A stretch of 64,000 nt of DNA from Flavobacteriales bacterium (GTDB lineage: Bacteria > Bacteroidota > Bacteroidia > NS11-12g > UBA9320): the NCBI GenBank assembly GCA_020635355.1, contig JACJZW010000009.1:56763-120762 (forward strand). The letters run 5' to 3'. Positions 29,401-39,798 of this stretch are shown here, piece after piece (the stretch's first letter is position 1; each line of letters opens with the position of its first letter). The position numbers were made by a program, and so were the translations under genes. Under the pieces are notes generated by a model. That model saw nothing but the letters and a program-made list of their open reading frames with translations, was not told the origin of the DNA and did not search any database.

Positions 29401-32400
29401 AATCTGCATCCGTTAGGCCTGTCATGTACGTAGACTCTGTGATGGAATCCCGATTTGATCACGCCAGCTACGCCTACGATTTTGGAGCCATTCCCGGAAC
29501 CGGATCGGCCTATGACGGTAAAATTGGTGACGTTCATCCGGACGACACTTCTTTACCGGCAAGTCACAACTACCTGACATGCAGAACGGGAGCCGAATTC
29601 TCAGACCCAACCAGTTCGTCCTGTTACACCCACATCAACCCCAGGGTTTACGCAGGCGACACCAATGTAGCTATGTTTCCGTACGATTCAGCCTATTTGT
29701 CGTACTCCAATGGAACGTATTACCCATGGAATTCTGATATCCGAAGGAACCTCTGGTACTCCTTTACGATCAACGGGCGTGGACAGGTGAATGTTGCCTT
29801 AAAATCGCTGATGTCCAACTTACAACAGGGGATTCAACGCACATTCAGATTTTCGGTCTTTGAATCCGATGAGGATGGTTCACTTTCCATTGCTCAACTC
29901 AGATCGTCGGGTAAAATTGATTCCACCTTATCGGATGGTCTCACGTTCCTGGGTTATGATTATTACAACTGCGCCTATAACTCATCCAATACCCTGACGT
30001 TTGCCATTTCTGCTTGTGATGAGATAAAGCCACGACGATATTATGTGCTGGTTGAGCAGTCGGGTTATTATTACACCGACGTCCCAATGAACAATATGAA
30101 TGTGTGGATGGAGGTGACCTATGATTCCACCTACCTGCCCGACACCGATTTTGATCATTACTCATCGGCTAATCCCATTAACGGCCTGAATGACCTGAAT
30201 CTGCTGGTAAACGGCAGTTTCGAACAAACCAATGCCTGGACCACCGCCAAGGGTAACTGGCAAATCCGCAACTCGGCCGTTACCGGCGTTAGTGGCTACC
30301 ATTGTAACGCCTATTCATATTATTATTATCGGAATGACACGGTGGATTTATACCAGGACGTGGACATGTCTGTTTATTCCAGCCAGATTGCCGCCGGAAC
30401 GGCTTCAGCTTCGTTCACAGGATACATTCAGTCCAAAAGTGAAGCCGCCGTTGATGAGGGTCGTTTTGTGGTGGAATACCTCAATGCATCCGGTTCTGTG
30501 TTGGCCACCTATACCAGCAACTGGACTACTTCAGTGGGTTCCTGGCAACAGCGATCGGACAGTAGGACCATTCCAACAGGCACCAAAACCATACGGGTAC
30601 ATATGCAGGCCGTGAATAACGGAACCAACTACAACACAGATGTGTATTTTGATGAGTTGGAACTACACGTTCAAATACCCAATCGGAATGCAACCACCGT
30701 TTTAACCAGTGAGGTATTGTATCGCGGCACCAAGACCTATTTTGCCGGTGCAACCCTGGATACCACAGACATATACCACAGCAATAACTATTACACTTCG
30801 GGATGTTACGATGGCAATGGAGCTACCGTTTGGTACAAGGTAAAGGTTGATTCCGTGGGTTATCTGTTTTATAACTACGAATACAGCTATCAAAGCGGTT
30901 CAAACTTTTACACCACCTACTCCACGGATCCGTATCGAATGAAGGTGTACCGTTCGTTGACGGATGGTGATTCGCTAGGCGGCATGGAGTATAAAACCCC
31001 CATCGGGACGTCCGGGACCTACAATTCACTCATGAACAGTTCGGCCCGATACATCTGCGTTGAACCGGGGTATTATTACATTCAACTCAACAAATGCACC
31101 TCTCAGGCCTGTAGTGATTGGGTCATTCCACAAGTTGTTCTGGACTATCATACGGGGGATTATTGTTCCAATGCCGTTCCCCTCTTACTGGATACTCTGG
31201 AACAGCAGTCTGATCGCCTGCTGGTAAATTGTCACACCATTGGAACCGACTTTGGAGAAGACGGCAGCAACATGGGGTGTTTGTTTGGTCCGTCCGGGTA
31301 TAAATCAAGTTGGTTTGTGGTGCAATACACCGACACCGCCAAAGTTGACCTGGAGTTTTCCTTGTCCGAATTTACGGATGCCACCTCCAATGAAATTCGC
31401 TATCGGACCTATTACGGCAACTGCCAAAGCTTAACGCCGGCGCCCTGTAACAACAACGCGCTTACCACCTTTACGCTGGACTGTATAAGGGCCGGAACCT
31501 ATTATGTCCAGATCGTTACACCTGAAGACGCCACAGGCGAATTGGAGATGAAGGTAGAGGCCAAAGAGAATACGGATACCTCCTGCTTTCCGGTGGATAT
31601 TTTCCAACCCAATGCCGCATTCTACTACAATACCGGTTGTCCGGAGAATGTGGTTCAATTTGTAAATACGTCGTCTCAGGGCGACTCCATTCGATATGAA
31701 TGGGATTTTGGCTACAACGGTCTAACCGATACCGTTTTGCATCCGGTGATTGATTACCCGGCATTAAATCAGGAAGTCACCTATCAGGTAAAATTGGTGG
31801 TGATTCATACCACCCGAGGAAGCCGTGATTCCATCACCATTCCGGTGGTAGTACCGTTCTCACCGTATGCCCTGATTTCAAATACAGATACCATTCTGTG
31901 TAAAGGCGACAGCATTACGTTAAATGCCTCCATTTCACACGGGGTAGGGATCTGGAACACCGGTGATACCACCGCCAACATTACGGTTAGCCGAACCGGA
32001 ATGTACTATTACGATATGCAGGATAAAGCCAATCTGCTGGTGAATGGCGGTTTTGAACAAAATCCGGCTAGCGTTGGATGGACAACCGTTTCCGGAAGTT
32101 GGCGAAGATCGTCCAGTTCCAGTTATTCACCATTGGAACTGAATTATGTGGGGTACGTCATTAATGGTTCGGGCGGATTATCCGAAGCCTATCAGGACAT
32201 TGATGTGAGTGCCGATTCGGTAGACATCGATTCCGGCATTGCCAAATCCTCCATGACGGGCTTCTTAAGGGGGTATCAGAGTTACGGCGATGAGGCACAG
32301 GTCACGGTTGAATACTATGATCAATCCAACAATTTGTTGGCCTTGTACCGAACCGGTTACATTGCCAATCCAAACTGGACGTCCTTTACCCATTCACGCA

Positions 32401-35400
32401 CTACGCCCAAATACACCCGCTGGGTTCGGGTGTGGATCCAATCCAACAAGGTAAGCACCAACAACACTACGAGCTATGCCTTCTTCGATGATTTGGTGTT
32501 TAAGATGCGTAGTGCCTGCTCGTATCGGGATAGTGTGTATGTGCAAATCAATGAATTACCCATTGTTGAAATGCCCAATGACACCTTTTTCTGTACTGGT
32601 GACTCCTTCCTGTTGAACCCAACCGTTTACTACGACAATCCATACCTGGTGCAGGATTCCTTAAATTCGGCTACCACAGGTAGGTTATATAACAATGCCT
32701 CGCACACGGCCTCCAATGGTTATGCGGTCCTGACCTCGTCCACCACCTACGAAAATGGTGAGATTGAATGGACCGATTCCTCCTTAAAAATCACGGACAC
32801 CTTTACCGTTTCATTTGATTATTTCAGCGATGGATATGGCGGATATGCCACCTGGTTATATCTGTTTGCGTCATCCACCCCCACATCTGAAGATGCCAAT
32901 ACGGGTGGATATTCCATTAACCTGGACCGACAAGCCGGGAACCAATTACAATTTAATTGGTCGGGGTCCAGACGAAACACCCAAACACCCGGTATGTCAT
33001 TTGACGATGGCCAGTGGCACAACGTTCAGATCAAGTATGTGAATCAGACCTTTTATGTCTATTTCGACCTTATCCTGATCGGCACCTATACCGATGCCAC
33101 ATCACGCACTCAATCCGGATTCCGCTTTGGGATTGGTGCCCGAAATGTTCAATACGCCAACCGCTACCTCGTTCGGAACATTCATATTTCGAATGACAAT
33201 GAATCGTTCGCGGTTTTGCCTCCCAATCCAAAGGTGGGTGCCAGCTATGCGTGGTCAGATGGGTATACAGACAGCGCGCGATGGGTAAGCACCAACGCAA
33301 CATTTACGGTAAGTCTGACGGATCGATATGGGTGTTCAAGCAATTCCGACAGTGTGACCATTCAAGCGGTTCGCCAATACGACAGCTTGTTTACCCGGGA
33401 CGAATCGGTCTGTGCCTTGTTGGACACCTTCCAGCTGACCAAACCCGTTTCTACCGGATTTTTCTACGGACATCGTGCGGTAGACAGTAGCGGGCTGGTA
33501 ATTGTTGATTCCGCCAACAACGGACCCAATCAAATCTACTTTAGCGTAACCGACACCTTTGGTTGTATTACCCTTGATTCCGGTATTTTTACCGTGGATT
33601 CCATCCCGGATCTCACCTTTACAGCTGCCGGTCCATTCTGCCGGAACGATGCCCCTTCTCAGTTAATCATCAATCATTCCAGTGGGTATTTCTTCGGCGG
33701 AAGTTTTGTGGATTCTTCCGGACTCTTTGACCCATCACAAACTACTCAGGCTATTAACCGGGTGTACTATGCCACGTTGGATTCCAATTGTCAGGGAATG
33801 GATTCCATCGACATTTTGGTGGACACCATACCTCAAGTGATCTTACCTGCCTACAATGCCTTCTGTGCGAATGACTCAGCCACCACTTTGGCTAAGCCAA
33901 CCTCAACAGGATTGTTCACCAACACCAGTTACCTGGATTCAACCGGTTGGTTTAGTCCGGCGTTGTCCGGTGTTGGAAATCATTCAGTGATTTTCACCTA
34001 TACCGACGGGAATGGATGCTCCAACTCCGACACCACCACTATTCAGGTTGACTCCATCCCCGATGCATCCATTTCTCCTTCCGGACCGCATTGCGCAAAC
34101 GCCAGCCCCGTTCAGTTGGTGGCAGCCGTTCATTCCGGTGGTTGGTTTGACACAACGAATTACCTGGACAGCCTGGGATGGTTTGATCCCGCTTCCGCCG
34201 GACCCGGTTCTCATTCAGCCCGTTATTGGTTCACGGATGGAAATGGTTGTTCCGGAACAGACACCCTTCTCATCGCCGTTGATACCATTCCAAATGCGTC
34301 CATCACTACAGCCGGACCATATTGTTTGAATGCGGGCAAACAAACGTTGACCGGATTGGTGAATACCAGTGGGCGGTTTACATCTTCGGCCTACCTGGAT
34401 ACCAATGGAATCTTCAATCCTGCACAAGCCGGGGTGGGAACACATAAGGTGTATTATGCATTTACCGATGGCAACGGTTGTACCGGTCAGGACTCAACCA
34501 CGGTACAGGTTTGGGGAATACCGAATGCCGCCATAGTATCTGCTGGTCCGTTCTGCGCAAACGACACCTCACAGCAACTTTCTCCATATGAATCCGGCGG
34601 AAGCTTTTCACCGTCAACGCGAATCACATCTGCCGGATGGATCAATCCCTCTACGCTTGGCGGAGGATCCTATTTGGTGTATTACCAGTTGACCGACACC
34701 AATGGGTGCAGTAATTTGGACTCCAGTGTGGTTCAAATCGATACCGTGCCCAACGCCTCCCTTCAGACTTTTGGTCCGCTTTGTGCCAACGACACCACTC
34801 AACAGGTGATGGCGCTGGTGCACTCCGGAGGTTATTTCTCGCCCACATCCTACCTGGACACCCTCGGATGGTTTGACCCTTCCCTTGCCGGGGTTGGTTC
34901 ACATGAGGTGAGGTATACCTTCACAGATGGTAACGGATGTGTTGGAGATGATACCATCTCGGTTCAAATAGATTCCATTCCGAATGCCGCCATCGCTTCT
35001 GCCGGACCTTTCTGCTTGAATGCCGGTATACAACTGCTTCAGGGTGCGGTGAACACGTATGGAAGCTTTAATTCGTACAGCTACATCGATACGGCTGGAT
35101 ATTTCAATCCTATGGTAGCCGATACCGGTTCGCATGTCGTGATGTATACCCTTACCGATGGCAATGGATGCAGTGATACCGATACGGCTTACATTCAAGT
35201 TGACTCCCTTCCAGACGCGTCCATCCTGTCGGCCGGACCGTTTTGTCTGAACGACACCCTCCAACTGATTGAACCCAAACTTTATGGAGGTGTATTCGTC
35301 CAATCCAGTTATAACGATACGGCCGGGTGGTTTGACCCTGCCCTTGCCGGCACGGGATCGATCCCTATTTACCATCGAATTACAGATGGCAACGGATGTT

Positions 35401-38400
35401 CCAATACCGATTCGTTGATGATCACGGTAGATTCCTTGCCGGATGCCTCCATCACCGCTGCCGGACCGTTTTGCGCGAATGGCGGACAACAAACCTTAAC
35501 GGCAAAGGTGAATTCCGGTGGATGGTTTACACCTACCTCCTACCTCGATAGCACCGGAACCTTCTTGCCGGATTCAGCGGGTGAAGGCAGTCATTTGGCG
35601 GTCTATCACCTGATCGATGGGAATGGATGTTCATCTTCTGACTCCATCACGATTCGGGTAGACTCCATCCCGGATGCCTCTATTACATCACACGCCAATG
35701 TGTGCGAGAATGGCGGTTCCTTCACCCTACAACCTGCTCGATTCACGGACGGCATTTTTCAAACTACCAGTTACCTGGACACCGCAGGCCGATTTGACCC
35801 ATCTACTTCAGGATCCGGAACATTTGTCGTTTATTATTCGCGAACCGATGGAAATGGCTGTTCCAACACCGATTCCACCACGGTAGTGATTGACACCATT
35901 CCCGATGCATCCATCACCCCAGCCGGTCCGTTCTGCGCGAATCATACCGTACAACAACTGTCTCCAAAGGTTAATACCGGAGGCACCTTCCTTTCCACAG
36001 CCTGGTTGAATACATCCGGCCAGTTTGAACCCAATCAGGCCGGACCCGGTACCTTCCGGGCCTATTACCAATTCACCGACGGAAATGGTTGCACCAATCG
36101 GGATTCAATTGATCTGGTTGTGGATACCATACCGGATGCTTCCATTACGGCTGCCGGTCCGTTTTGTTTGAACGCCGGAGTTCAAACGCTATCGGGAAAA
36201 ATTAATCCCGGCGGACGTTTTACGGCAACCTCCTTTTTGGATACTACCGGCGCCTTCGACCCATTAATCGCCATCCCCGGATATCATAAGATCTATTATT
36301 CCTTTACCGATGGAAACGGGTGTGTTGGAAACGATTCAACCCTCATCACAGTGGACTCCATACCGGATGCCTCCATTACACCGGCGGGACCATTCTGCTT
36401 GAATCAACCACCACAACAACTGCAACCTGCCACCCACACAGGTGGATTGTTTACCTCCACGACGTTTATGGACACCACAGGTCTCTTTAACCCTACCGTG
36501 GCCGACACCGGTTGGCATCGGGTTTACTATTCATTGATGGATGGAAACGGCTGTTCCAATACTGATTCCCTCGATATACGGGTTGATTCCCTGCCCGATG
36601 CATCCATCCTTCAGGCAGGTCCATTCTGTCAGAATGATACCATTCACCTGATCCAGCCGGCTGTAAACCCTGGTGGATTGTTTATCGCGACAGCCTATCT
36701 GGACACTGCCGGTAATTTTGATCCTTCCCAGGCTTCGGTAGGAATGCACACCATCTACTATCAACTTACCAATGGTTTGGGATGTGCGGGAGTGGATTCC
36801 ATTGACGTCCAAATAGATTCCATCCCGGATGCACGTATTGCCCAGGCAGGACCGTTCTGTGCCAATGACGCGAGCGTTCAACTCATGGGTGCGGTTAACG
36901 CATATGGTCGATTTGACCCCACCTCATGGATCGATACGAGTGGATTATTTCAGCCCATAGTAGCTGGTGATGGCACCTTCACCTTATTCTATTCACTCCT
37001 GGATGGTAACGGCTGTTTTGCCAGTGATTCCATAGACATTACCGTAGACACCTTGCCGGATGCCCAGATACTCCCGGCCGGACCACTCTGTGCCAATGCA
37101 GACACGATAATTCTTCAGGGACAAATTCACACCTATGGTCAATTTCATACAACCGCCTATTTGACCTCCAGTGGAATCTTCGACCCATTTGTGGCAGGTG
37201 CCGGTTCGCATAAGGTGGTGTATGAATTAACCGATGGCCATTCCTGTACAGCATCGGATTCCATTCAAATTCAGGTGGATTCGATACCGGACGCCTCCAT
37301 TGTGGGATCTGGTCCGCATTGTTTGAATGCATCTGTCCAGCAACTGATTCCTTCGATTAATTCCGGTGGACGATTCGCCCCTACTTCCTACCTGGACACC
37401 CTGGGTCAATTTGATCCGAAAGGGGCTGGTGTTGGAGGTCACATCGTGTACTACACCTTTACGGATGGGAATGGCTGTACGAATACGGATTCCACCCAGA
37501 TCCTCGTGGATAGTCTCCCGGATGCCTCCATCTCCACTGCCGGACCATTTTGCTTAAATGCCGGACTACAACAACTTTCGGGAGCCGTTCATACCACGGG
37601 AACCTTCCATGTCACGACCTATTTAACGAACACCGGAGCCTTTGATCCTGAATTGGCCGGTGACACCACCGTGTGGGTTTTTTATACGCTAACGGATGGG
37701 AATGGTTGCTCTAATACAGATTCAACCTCCATTCGGGTTGACTCACTTCCCGACGCGTCGATCCAACCCGCTGGACCATTTTGTTTGAATAATGGACTTC
37801 AACAACTCAACCCGCAAATCAATTTTGGCGGCATCTTTAGCGGGAATCATGTGGATGCCTCAGGGGTCTTTGACCCGGATCAGGCAGGAGTTGGCACACA
37901 CAAGAACTACTACACCTACGCCGATGGGAATGGCTGCACCGCGACCGATTCAATTATGGTAACCGTATGGAGCCTCCCAAATTCCACGCTGTTACCCGCC
38001 GGACCATTCTGTGGTAATGCCGATACCGTTCAGTTATTGGCACAGGTATCGGGAGGAACGTTTAGCGGTGGTGGATACGTATTGCCTACCGGCCGATTCA
38101 TCCCAACATCAACCAGTCCCGGTCAACATCAAGTCCGCTATTCACGAACCGATGCAAACGGCTGCATCAGCTCAGATTCCATTCTAATTACAATTTGGGA
38201 CTTCCCAACCAATACACTTGACGTAGTGCCCGATTCCGGATGTGAGCCGTTAACCATTCGCTTCACCACTCAGGCTCAGGACAGCATACATTGGAGCATC
38301 AATGGGCGGCAATGGAATAACGTCACCTCCGATACCACCACACTAACATCCGGCTCCTATGTCCTTCGACTGTATGTGGAAGACGGTAATGGATGCGGCT

Positions 38401-38951
38401 TGGAAATGGATACACCGGTAACCGTATTTAAAAATCCTGTTTCAGCATTTAATTTCTCTCCGCAGGAAATCTATGTAGACAATGCTTACGTCACCTTCAC
38501 GGATCAATCCTCTTCCGATGTGACCTCCTGGAGTTGGGATTTCGGAAACGGCGATGGATCCTCGGATGAAAGTCCGTTCACAACCTATGCGTCAGGTGGC
38601 ACCTATTCAGTGGTTCAAACGGTGTACAACAACCACGGATGTGTAGATACCACACTGAAAACGGTTCTGGTTCGGGATAATCTTATTGCGTTTGTCCCCA
38701 GTGCCTTCTCCCCAAATGGTGATGGCTCCAATGATTTATTCAACGTATCGGGACTTGGATTTGCCAAGGTTACGTGCACAATATTCAATCGATGGGGTGA
38801 AAAGATTTTTGAATCCGATAACTTCACCGGTTGGAACGGGATGTACAAAGACGAATTGGTGCCGTCAGGAATATATGTGTACATGATCACCCTGACTGAT
38901 TACCGCGGCATACGTCATTATCGAAAGGGAACCGTCACGTTGATGCGGTAA
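26433..38951 (+). CDS. Giant T9SS-secreted surface protein with about 20 tandem repeats
   Basis: A 4172-residue protein starting at GTG, with a signal peptide to about residue 23 (TDVVAQ). Residues about 25-1250 hold repeated beta-rich modules, each with a Cys-rich FxPGxYxL-like closing strand. Two copies of a sandwich opening LLVNGSFEQ / LLVNGGFEQ lie at about 1257-1412 and 1868-2025, with a PKD-like domain between (about 1725-1806, YEWDFGYNGLTDT). A lectin/LamG-like domain follows at about 2073-2254. From about 2392 to 3926 run about 20 tandem units of about 77 residues. Then come a PKD domain (WSWDFGNGDGSSDESP, about 4000-4086) and the gliding-motility type B T9SS domain (FVPSAFSPNGDGSNDLF to the end). 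It should be exported, long and extracellular, probably an adhesin. Ligand unknown. Confidence 0.93.
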   Translation: MRFNSIVLILMWLTYASTDVVAQAPGNDSCSQAEFISLGTGGFTIGTFRTDSTAIDSATIQTGEYFHSSLVSAGNDKKSIWYKFYLPARRGVNIELKQNANAIGTKDVGFTTFKGDQCLPTATMATAAKITTLNQFGSSFNPCMDPGWYLIQVSAKTRAMGKVYLEITTSYPYQYSAVVNAVYDAADSAYDFGNQTIGYGGNTSKYVDFEMGCYTVEDSSEFFADLGSNYLAYNQSAWFVFSAQNDADNSQLKWRPVSNCNRFDTIAYRLYKGDCRGGTLQLLDSGYSDWQSGNTCYSNCSDIVQDYKCLFDSGFTYSLQLILHEDYIKTIRLTLADQTTQYDSGYYKPVLGASADLGIVRGTNYFSAGFSCSSLISNNACGNANTIPITIGNFDYNLAEWVGFTLDQQSALNLTFSYLPGDNNYKRYSDLAFRLFKDTITSSCGGIDTNNLVMTGTGNTTYALSCLEPGNYALQLLGCDTLRDYSNWKCDGTLHLGGNYRFTFNQSQLPVANRFALVNTTDADSIYSLNALPNYTRIQAGKDTISCNDGVMPEDICDTIKRKVMYRSFEIGDADGDGQADSGMVDISGLQTVYRGYPYYDYHGQHRLYRGNVFDLRASQSVSAYPDTLTGLVPYTDCFNLGSSGQDVCVTPGTYTLVSFFDSIGITQTETPYVTFYSAKPKFSTYASAENFDTLSGYGTWNGTRDTFSCSQNPDTIDGVSCGVRNTYHVFYLDSTAVVTVGVDYSAYRYGGRSISLFKGDVRNGKTGLSLVNDDKDWSCVSYQTTSDCFPLTAGWYTVMVSENTDVSYDSLKRHQSSANRMYYYSHYVSITTRASTVNPRKFYRPSLSGYIDSLVNNNQPITWDTNYSSIAGMHLHLKKYVFPAEYLDCDLDTPLNHFPNSALCDTNTTDIVYYNFNLATPSFVRIWGNVSGGTWDVKLYDFDVRSDSSKLSTTSPIQDCNYEANHVEYCNLQPGTYSVVYFCTRTSGQSASVRPVMYVDSVMESRFDHASYAYDFGAIPGTGSAYDGKIGDVHPDDTSLPASHNYLTCRTGAEFSDPTSSSCYTHINPRVYAGDTNVAMFPYDSAYLSYSNGTYYPWNSDIRRNLWYSFTINGRGQVNVALKSLMSNLQQGIQRTFRFSVFESDEDGSLSIAQLRSSGKIDSTLSDGLTFLGYDYYNCAYNSSNTLTFAISACDEIKPRRYYVLVEQSGYYYTDVPMNNMNVWMEVTYDSTYLPDTDFDHYSSANPINGLNDLNLLVNGSFEQTNAWTTAKGNWQIRNSAVTGVSGYHCNAYSYYYYRNDTVDLYQDVDMSVYSSQIAAGTASASFTGYIQSKSEAAVDEGRFVVEYLNASGSVLATYTSNWTTSVGSWQQRSDSRTIPTGTKTIRVHMQAVNNGTNYNTDVYFDELELHVQIPNRNATTVLTSEVLYRGTKTYFAGATLDTTDIYHSNNYYTSGCYDGNGATVWYKVKVDSVGYLFYNYEYSYQSGSNFYTTYSTDPYRMKVYRSLTDGDSLGGMEYKTPIGTSGTYNSLMNSSARYICVEPGYYYIQLNKCTSQACSDWVIPQVVLDYHTGDYCSNAVPLLLDTLEQQSDRLLVNCHTIGTDFGEDGSNMGCLFGPSGYKSSWFVVQYTDTAKVDLEFSLSEFTDATSNEIRYRTYYGNCQSLTPAPCNNNALTTFTLDCIRAGTYYVQIVTPEDATGELEMKVEAKENTDTSCFPVDIFQPNAAFYYNTGCPENVVQFVNTSSQGDSIRYEWDFGYNGLTDTVLHPVIDYPALNQEVTYQVKLVVIHTTRGSRDSITIPVVVPFSPYALISNTDTILCKGDSITLNASISHGVGIWNTGDTTANITVSRTGMYYYDMQDKANLLVNGGFEQNPASVGWTTVSGSWRRSSSSSYSPLELNYVGYVINGSGGLSEAYQDIDVSADSVDIDSGIAKSSMTGFLRGYQSYGDEAQVTVEYYDQSNNLLALYRTGYIANPNWTSFTHSRTTPKYTRWVRVWIQSNKVSTNNTTSYAFFDDLVFKMRSACSYRDSVYVQINELPIVEMPNDTFFCTGDSFLLNPTVYYDNPYLVQDSLNSATTGRLYNNASHTASNGYAVLTSSTTYENGEIEWTDSSLKITDTFTVSFDYFSDGYGGYATWLYLFASSTPTSEDANTGGYSINLDRQAGNQLQFNWSGSRRNTQTPGMSFDDGQWHNVQIKYVNQTFYVYFDLILIGTYTDATSRTQSGFRFGIGARNVQYANRYLVRNIHISNDNESFAVLPPNPKVGASYAWSDGYTDSARWVSTNATFTVSLTDRYGCSSNSDSVTIQAVRQYDSLFTRDESVCALLDTFQLTKPVSTGFFYGHRAVDSSGLVIVDSANNGPNQIYFSVTDTFGCITLDSGIFTVDSIPDLTFTAAGPFCRNDAPSQLIINHSSGYFFGGSFVDSSGLFDPSQTTQAINRVYYATLDSNCQGMDSIDILVDTIPQVILPAYNAFCANDSATTLAKPTSTGLFTNTSYLDSTGWFSPALSGVGNHSVIFTYTDGNGCSNSDTTTIQVDSIPDASISPSGPHCANASPVQLVAAVHSGGWFDTTNYLDSLGWFDPASAGPGSHSARYWFTDGNGCSGTDTLLIAVDTIPNASITTAGPYCLNAGKQTLTGLVNTSGRFTSSAYLDTNGIFNPAQAGVGTHKVYYAFTDGNGCTGQDSTTVQVWGIPNAAIVSAGPFCANDTSQQLSPYESGGSFSPSTRITSAGWINPSTLGGGSYLVYYQLTDTNGCSNLDSSVVQIDTVPNASLQTFGPLCANDTTQQVMALVHSGGYFSPTSYLDTLGWFDPSLAGVGSHEVRYTFTDGNGCVGDDTISVQIDSIPNAAIASAGPFCLNAGIQLLQGAVNTYGSFNSYSYIDTAGYFNPMVADTGSHVVMYTLTDGNGCSDTDTAYIQVDSLPDASILSAGPFCLNDTLQLIEPKLYGGVFVQSSYNDTAGWFDPALAGTGSIPIYHRITDGNGCSNTDSLMITVDSLPDASITAAGPFCANGGQQTLTAKVNSGGWFTPTSYLDSTGTFLPDSAGEGSHLAVYHLIDGNGCSSSDSITIRVDSIPDASITSHANVCENGGSFTLQPARFTDGIFQTTSYLDTAGRFDPSTSGSGTFVVYYSRTDGNGCSNTDSTTVVIDTIPDASITPAGPFCANHTVQQLSPKVNTGGTFLSTAWLNTSGQFEPNQAGPGTFRAYYQFTDGNGCTNRDSIDLVVDTIPDASITAAGPFCLNAGVQTLSGKINPGGRFTATSFLDTTGAFDPLIAIPGYHKIYYSFTDGNGCVGNDSTLITVDSIPDASITPAGPFCLNQPPQQLQPATHTGGLFTSTTFMDTTGLFNPTVADTGWHRVYYSLMDGNGCSNTDSLDIRVDSLPDASILQAGPFCQNDTIHLIQPAVNPGGLFIATAYLDTAGNFDPSQASVGMHTIYYQLTNGLGCAGVDSIDVQIDSIPDARIAQAGPFCANDASVQLMGAVNAYGRFDPTSWIDTSGLFQPIVAGDGTFTLFYSLLDGNGCFASDSIDITVDTLPDAQILPAGPLCANADTIILQGQIHTYGQFHTTAYLTSSGIFDPFVAGAGSHKVVYELTDGHSCTASDSIQIQVDSIPDASIVGSGPHCLNASVQQLIPSINSGGRFAPTSYLDTLGQFDPKGAGVGGHIVYYTFTDGNGCTNTDSTQILVDSLPDASISTAGPFCLNAGLQQLSGAVHTTGTFHVTTYLTNTGAFDPELAGDTTVWVFYTLTDGNGCSNTDSTSIRVDSLPDASIQPAGPFCLNNGLQQLNPQINFGGIFSGNHVDASGVFDPDQAGVGTHKNYYTYADGNGCTATDSIMVTVWSLPNSTLLPAGPFCGNADTVQLLAQVSGGTFSGGGYVLPTGRFIPTSTSPGQHQVRYSRTDANGCISSDSILITIWDFPTNTLDVVPDSGCEPLTIRFTTQAQDSIHWSINGRQWNNVTSDTTTLTSGSYVLRLYVEDGNGCGLEMDTPVTVFKNPVSAFNFSPQEIYVDNAYVTFTDQSSSDVTSWSWDFGNGDGSSDESPFTTYASGGTYSVVQTVYNNHGCVDTTLKTVLVRDNLIAFVPSAFSPNGDGSNDLFNVSGLGFAKVTCTIFNRWGEKIFESDNFTGWNGMYKDELVPSGIYVYMITLTDYRGIRHYRKGTVTLMR
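33606..38210 (+). repeat. About 20 tandem coding repeats of about 230 bp
   Basis: Each unit follows the pattern (I/L)PDASI..AGPFC.N...QL, then GG.F..TSYLDT.G.FDP..AG.G.H, then VYY..TDGNGC..TDS...VDS. The units are in frame within the giant gene and differ at many positions, so they are old rather than freshly duplicated. Two cysteines per unit (GPFC and GNGC) suggest one disulfide or paired strand per unit. Confidence 0.9.
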
Positions 38952-38994
38952 TACCACCCATCCCCTTCCTGCGTTAAACGATAAGAAGTGACCC

Positions 38995-39732
38995 ATGAAC
39001 GTACTCAAGATTAGTGTGTGGCTATGGCTTTTCCTGCAATCCGTTTCATCCGGATATGCGCAATTCTATCGGGTTGGATTTCAGACCCATGTTACATCGG
39101 ATTATGGGGTAATTGAAAATCCGGACATCCAGGTCCTCAGACGATTCGGCCCGGGGATCAGCATCGGCTTAACTGGTGCGTATCGGTTGAACTCCCACAT
39201 TGATTTAATGAGCGGAGTATTCTACAAAGTGTATCATCCTGAAGTAGTGGTTACCTCGGCCAATACCGGATTTGCCAACTTCGTTGAGCTGCCGGTGGTG
39301 AACTTTACCCAACTGCCGTTGAGTGCCGGATACACCATCAACCCAAACGACGGTAACATACACTTTTTAGTTTCCGCCGGCTATCAACTGGGGTTGTGGT
39401 CCAAACAAGTGGTATCATCCGGGATTTCGTCGTCCATTATTTCATCGCCAAGTGGCTCCCAACTCGCGGTATTTTCAACTGGAACCGGAACACGCAGTCA
39501 GGTCGTTCATCAACTTACCTCAGGTGTTGGCATTGAACAGCACTCACTTTATCCCTTCGTGATCCGATTTGACATCATCCATCATTGGGGGTTCAATGAA
39601 ATATGTTCCGCGGATGTTACGGTAGCCGAGAACGGTAATCCTCCCCAGCAAACAAGTATGAGTTCTTTTGGAACGTACACCGGATACGGGTTTACCATTT
39701 CCTATGTGTTTAGATCATTGACCGATGAGTAG
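38995..39732 (+). CDS. Predicted outer-membrane beta-barrel protein (copy 1)
   Basis: A 245-residue exported protein (signal peptide ending about residue 22, SSGYAQ). Alternating strands with glycine turns (GISIGLTGAYRLNSHIDLMSG, LPLSAGYTINPNDGNIHF, FLVSAGYQLGLW) and an aromatic C-terminal strand (GYGFTISYVF) point to a small outer-membrane barrel of the PorT/OmpW-like kind. It is 43 bp downstream of the giant surface protein and is followed by a paralogue, so a role linked to that protein is possible. No specific family recognised. Confidence 0.75.
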   Translation: MNVLKISVWLWLFLQSVSSGYAQFYRVGFQTHVTSDYGVIENPDIQVLRRFGPGISIGLTGAYRLNSHIDLMSGVFYKVYHPEVVVTSANTGFANFVELPVVNFTQLPLSAGYTINPNDGNIHFLVSAGYQLGLWSKQVVSSGISSSIISSPSGSQLAVFSTGTGTRSQVVHQLTSGVGIEQHSLYPFVIRFDIIHHWGFNEICSADVTVAENGNPPQQTSMSSFGTYTGYGFTISYVFRSLTDE

Positions 39733-39798
39733 ACCAACAGGATCTTTCACCTATTTTGGTTGGATGTAAGCCACCACCTCAATTAACTTGAGATACCC

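Noticed and set aside
34899..35492. Minus-strand open frame of 197 codons inside the giant gene, and several similar ones at 36531-37442
   Set aside because: They are mirror images of the tandem repeat, with repeated low-complexity sequence and no promoter. The plus-strand gene fully explains them.
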